Positions 60,486 through 64,000 of a stretch of 64,000 bases of DNA are shown piece by piece. The DNA comes from Rhea pennata (taxonomy: Eukaryota > Chordata > Aves > Rheiformes > Rheidae). The first letter of the stretch is position 1. The number at the start of each line of letters is the position of its first letter. Under the pieces are notes generated by a model. That model did not search any database. It saw nothing but the letters and a program-made list of their open reading frames with translations, and had not been told where the DNA came from. Location of the stretch: NCBI RefSeq assembly GCF_028389875.1, contig NC_084682.1, positions 7,698,001 to 7,762,000 of the forward strand. Direction: 5' to 3'. The translations under genes were made by a program, and so were the position numbers.

Positions 60486-61471
60486 GGAAGAAAAAAAGAA
60501 CATAAGAAAATACCTGGGTCTTCTAGCTAGAAATTCTATTTCTCAGCTGAAGACACATCTTGCTATGACTTGTATTAAGGTACGCGTACTTTGACGGGAC
60601 GTGCATTTATAGGTGGAACTGTGCTTTCTAAGTCAAACCGGAACACTGTATGGATGCAGGGAGGTAACACCTGGACTCACCGCGTTATTTTCCTTGCTAA
60701 CCATTCTGCCAGACTAACTCTATCCCAGAGAAGAAGAAGCCGTAACTGCCTCCAGCAAGTGCTCTCATCTGCCGGGGTTTGTTATGAGAAATGGTCTCCT
60801 CAGCTCGTCACAGAAAGGGGCAGTTGCTCTCTCTGTTTCTCAATTTTAGTTTTGCATCACAAGTCCCCAATTACCCAAGGAGGTATCCTGAAACAACTAA
60901 CAGTAAATATAGGAAATAAATCCCTGCCTTTCAGCCTCCTAGAGCCTTCTTTTCTTAATTGTGAAAAGGATTGGTTTTAGTGTACTGATTCTTAATTTGT
61001 GAAAACTTGCGCTAAGTGCTGCTGTTGCATGTTAAGAGACTGTAAATGAAATACATTAAGTTCTAAAACATCATGCAAGAAATGTGGTTTCACATCTTAC
61101 AGTCAAAAATCCTACTGATGAATTAATACAAGCACACTGAGGTGTAATATTGGGAACATACTTTTAAAGTCGGAACTCCTCTCCCCAACCCTCCCTCCCC
61201 CAAAATCAGAAAAGTAATATTAATTAAACTTAAGAAGTAATGAATGCACCATTAAAGTGTCATCAAAAAGATGCTGACCTAAGACAAAAGTTCAATGATA
61301 CACAATACGGTCAAAAAGTCTTCAATCAATAATATACAGTATGACAACTACATCTTGTAAATTATACCCAATACTGCCGGCAGTCTATCCCTCTAAAGAA
61401 TATTTGCCCCCTTTCATCCCTTCCTAACAATCAGATAATAAAATACAGCACCTATAAATAAGCAAAAAAAA

Positions 61472-61506
61472 ATTATATATATATATATTTTTATATATAT
61501 ATATAT
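61472..61506. repeat. (AT)n microsatellite in CDP 3'UTR
   Basis: Two (AT)n runs separated by a short T run. They could fold as a hairpin in the transcript. Confidence 0.9.
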
Positions 61507-63185
61507 TCCGAAATCATCTATTGTTAGTTTTAAAGATATGGCAATAAAGGAGTCTAAATTAGCAAACTTGTAGAAGCCATAACTGATAAAACAGCTTATT
61601 GAAAAAAGGTGGCAGTAATGCACTCTATGTGTGCACAAGTACGTAAGAAAATACACAGACGTATAAAATTGCACGCACACACTCACGCACACACATCCTT
61701 CCACACACCTCTATGCTCACGCATATACATATAGACAACAGGAGGAGTTAGAGACAAATTAGAATTTGATTTGTACTTTGATCAGCCCTAACCTGTGCAT
61801 AAAATAATGGGAAAAGGCTGGATTTCTGCAGGGCAGAATAGTCTAGACTGGGACTCGAGAGCGCAAATGTTTTGGTTTGGAGGTTGGGCTACGTACGCCT
61901 CGGTAGGAGCCCATCTGGTCACCGCCATGTACTCTCTTTTCCACACAAAAATAAGCTTCCCACAACTAAAACGTATTTAAAATCAGTGCTTGTGGTGGGA
62001 AGAGAGTCAGTAAATGGCCACCAACAGCAGGAAAAATTCTCTATCTGCGGCAGCTCCAGTCCCCTCTTAGTGGTGTGTGACAGCAAACGTACACATAAAC
62101 TATACTTAAATTGACTCCAGGTAAGTTCGACACTTCGGGTTACAGAACATGTCCTCAAAGTAGCAGGCTGAAATGTTACTGGCCAACATTTTTTTGAGTT
62201 ATCTATTTCTTAATGAAAGGAAATTGGATACAGGGCAAACCGAGTGAAACGATCAAGTACAGGCTGTTCTAAGTTGTCTCCTAAACCTCCCAGATATGAG
62301 GTCTGATCAGCGTGCTCTGTGGTTAGAGGTTAAAAAGCAGATTACAAAATACCTAGATTCAGATTTTTTTTTTGTCCTGATTTGGCCTAAAATGGAGTGT
62401 ATTAAACAAATTCTGGTCTGCAAAAGACCAGAATCAGTTAAAGCTATGAAACAATGTGCACTACGTGTCAATATTCTATTTCACTTACAAGAAAACACTA
62501 AGTCAGCTACCACAAATTAAGATATTTTCCTGATGTGACTTTTTTTTTTGTTTTGTTAAAAAATATGTGGAGTAAATGTGTTTTTTTTTCTTTTTAATTC
62601 AAAGTTTCAAACAACAAGATTCTTTTCTTTTCTTGAAAATATGTAGGAATCCAAACTAGTGTGTTTAGAGTCGGTTGACTGTGCAATCTCTTAGTGGCAA
62701 CTGAACAGCTACAAAAAACTTTTTTTTTTCTTTTTTTTTTTGAAAAATCTCCCCTTTTTTCCTGGTTTAAGAAGATAATAGTGTATTATCGCTCTGTAGC
62801 CATTAGATGGCAGATAAAAAGCCCCCTTTTAATATGTGGGTTTGATTTTTTTTTTTTTAACGTTTTTGTTTTTTTAAAGCCCACACCAAAGAGGAGGGCA
62901 CAAGGCAAAGCTGTATGAGTTATTCCAGAAACTGTGGAAATCACTTAGGGCAATAATAAAAACACTTCAGGGTACAAAAAAGCTTGACTACACATTTCAG
63001 TTTTCTTCCTCGAAAACACAAACATAAATTGGGCTTAACGCTCCTTTTTTTTCTGTTTTCTATATGCACCTTGGCCTATGGCGTTTTTGCCCTGTGGCCC
63101 GCAGGGCGGTAAGTGCGCAACACAATAAAACCAGTAGAGGTCCAGTTTAACTTGCCCAGCTCTCTAGAGTTGGGTGAGTTTAATC

Positions 63186-63903
63186 TCAAAACTCCCACTC
63201 GACGGCCTCTTCTCGACTAGCGGCCTTCTCCAAGCGGTGGATTATGTTGTTCAAGTTTGCGGCTTTCTTTTTCCTCAAGGAGTTGTCTCGCGTGTTCTTG
63301 GAGCTCGCCGCCTCCGAGAAGCTGAACAAGCTCTGAATCGAGTTGGCTTTCTGTGAGCCTGTGGCCACCGTTGAGCTCGTACTTGGCACACTGGGAATTT
63401 TCTCCGAACTTTCTTTCGGCTTGTAGGAGCTCTCCCCTGTAAGGACTGAGGTGGAGGCAGCTGAGGTAGAGGCATCCCCTTCCGTAGCAGAGTTTGGCAG
63501 TGTCTCCAGACTCTCCCCTGAACGCTGAGATCCTGGTGGAGAGCTTTGCCGTGGCGCTTTGAGCCTGCCCTCGTCATCCGTATCCTCCAGGCTCTCCATT
63601 CCCAAGTGGAATGGCTCGCTTTTCTCTGAAGACCTGGCGCCCTGCAGTGCCTCTTCCCCCGCCTCGAAAGCCGACTCTGCTGGCCCTCCCTGAGACTTTG
63701 TGGTTGCATTGCTGTACTCATCCGCCTCCGGGCCGCCCGCCTTCCCTTCGGGTGGGCCTTCGGCGTCCACGCCGTCACAGCTGTCCCCCTCCGAGCTGTG
63801 CACCGCCCTGTTGCTTCTAGCCGAAGGAGAGTCGCTCGCCCCAGCCTGGCTCTGGCTTCCCGCTTGGATTTCTTCGATGAACAGCTCTCGACGGATGCGA
63901 GAT
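63186..63903 (-). CDS. CUX1: CUX1 (CDP isoform) last coding exon, C-terminus
   Basis: 718 nt after a TGTCTCCTAG acceptor to the TGA at 63188-63186, encoding the last 238 residues. It opens with SRIRRELFIEEIQAGSQSQA, the end of homeodomain helix 3 (the residues after the DNA-contacting Asn and Arg) and its C-terminal extension. An acidic, Ser/Pro-rich repression region follows, then SIQSLFSFSEAAS, LRKKKAANLNNIIHRLEKAA and SREEAVEWEF. These match the end of human CUX1/CDP p200. The Cut repeats and most of the homeodomain are in exons to the right of the window. CUX1 is a nuclear repressor and transcription regulator. Confidence 0.97.
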
Positions 63904-64000
63904 CTAGGAGACACAGGAAAGGAAGGGTAAGTTGGCCACTCGGAGCCTCACCGATATACAATACAGGCTTGCACGATGGGGCACCAACGAGGAAAATTAA
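63904..64000 (-). other. CUX1: CUX1 intron upstream of the last CDP exon (partial)
   Basis: Intronic sequence running off the right edge. A polypyrimidine-rich acceptor (TTCCTTTCCTGTGTCTCCTAG region) borders the exon. Confidence 0.9.

Larger units (their letters stand above)
52615..63185 (-). other. CUX1: CUX1 (CDP isoform) long 3'UTR
   Basis: About 10.5 kb of AT-rich minus-strand sequence after the CDP stop codon. Long 3'UTRs are known for CUX1 CDP mRNAs, which exceed 10 kb in mammals. Possible internal AATAAA signals on the minus strand lie at 59813-59808, 58335-58330, 58182-58177 and 54037-54032. A candidate distal ATTAAA lies at 52636-52631. No other gene was recognised inside. Several short CpG-rich patches (53.5-53.7, 54.44-54.8, 55.05-55.15, 56.7-56.83 kb) interrupt it. 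The distal limit is inferred and could be about 0.2 kb further left. Confidence 0.6.

Overview
The window is vertebrate genomic DNA, most likely from a bird. Three multi-exon genes can be read, all on the minus strand, in the order PRKRIP1, SH2B2, CUX1 along the plus-strand coordinates. That order and orientation matches the block I know from human 7q22.1 and chicken chromosome 19. Short introns, very GC- and CpG-rich stretches, poly-G/poly-C runs and little recognisable interspersed repeat suggest a bird microchromosome. A turtle or crocodilian is not excluded, and I do not name a species. No bacterial, viral or CRISPR-type content was seen.

Layout. (1) 1-4155: the first four coding exons of PRKRIP1 (spliceosome-associated protein). 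The fourth is cut by the window edge. Intron 1 carries a large GC-rich minisatellite, and a CpG-island promoter lies at about 3960-4640. (2) 4156-7140: intergenic. (3) 7145-27200: SH2B2 (APS adaptor). Its eight coding exons form one continuous 667-residue reading frame. There is a roughly 2.1 kb 3'UTR and a probable non-coding first exon ending at 27083, in a G-quadruplex-prone CpG island with a TTTAAA box. (4) 27200-36380: intergenic, with one old MIR SINE, a near-perfect hairpin, and a cluster of three tandem repeats (19-bp, 21-bp and CATGCAC-type). (5) 36380-43313: the nine terminal exons of the CASP isoform of CUX1 (coiled coil plus Golgi membrane anchor), with an AATAAA signal at 36401-36406. 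(6) 43314-52600: intron of the CASP transcript, with a small CpG-rich patch and a possible plus-strand exon near 49.7 kb. (7) 52600-63903: the last coding exon of the CDP/homeodomain isoform of CUX1 and its very long 3'UTR.

CUX1 is one gene with two alternative 3' ends. One gives the homeodomain transcription factor. The other skips all of that and splices to the CASP exons, giving a Golgi membrane golgin. Both ends lie in this window, so the CASP pre-mRNA must run through the whole CDP 3'UTR. SH2B2 is a signalling adaptor of insulin and other receptor kinases, and PRKRIP1 is a nuclear splicing factor. The three genes share synteny, not an obvious pathway.

Exon limits were set by reading GT/AG sites and checking that codon phase runs through every junction. 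First exons, transcription starts and poly(A) sites are inferred from motifs.
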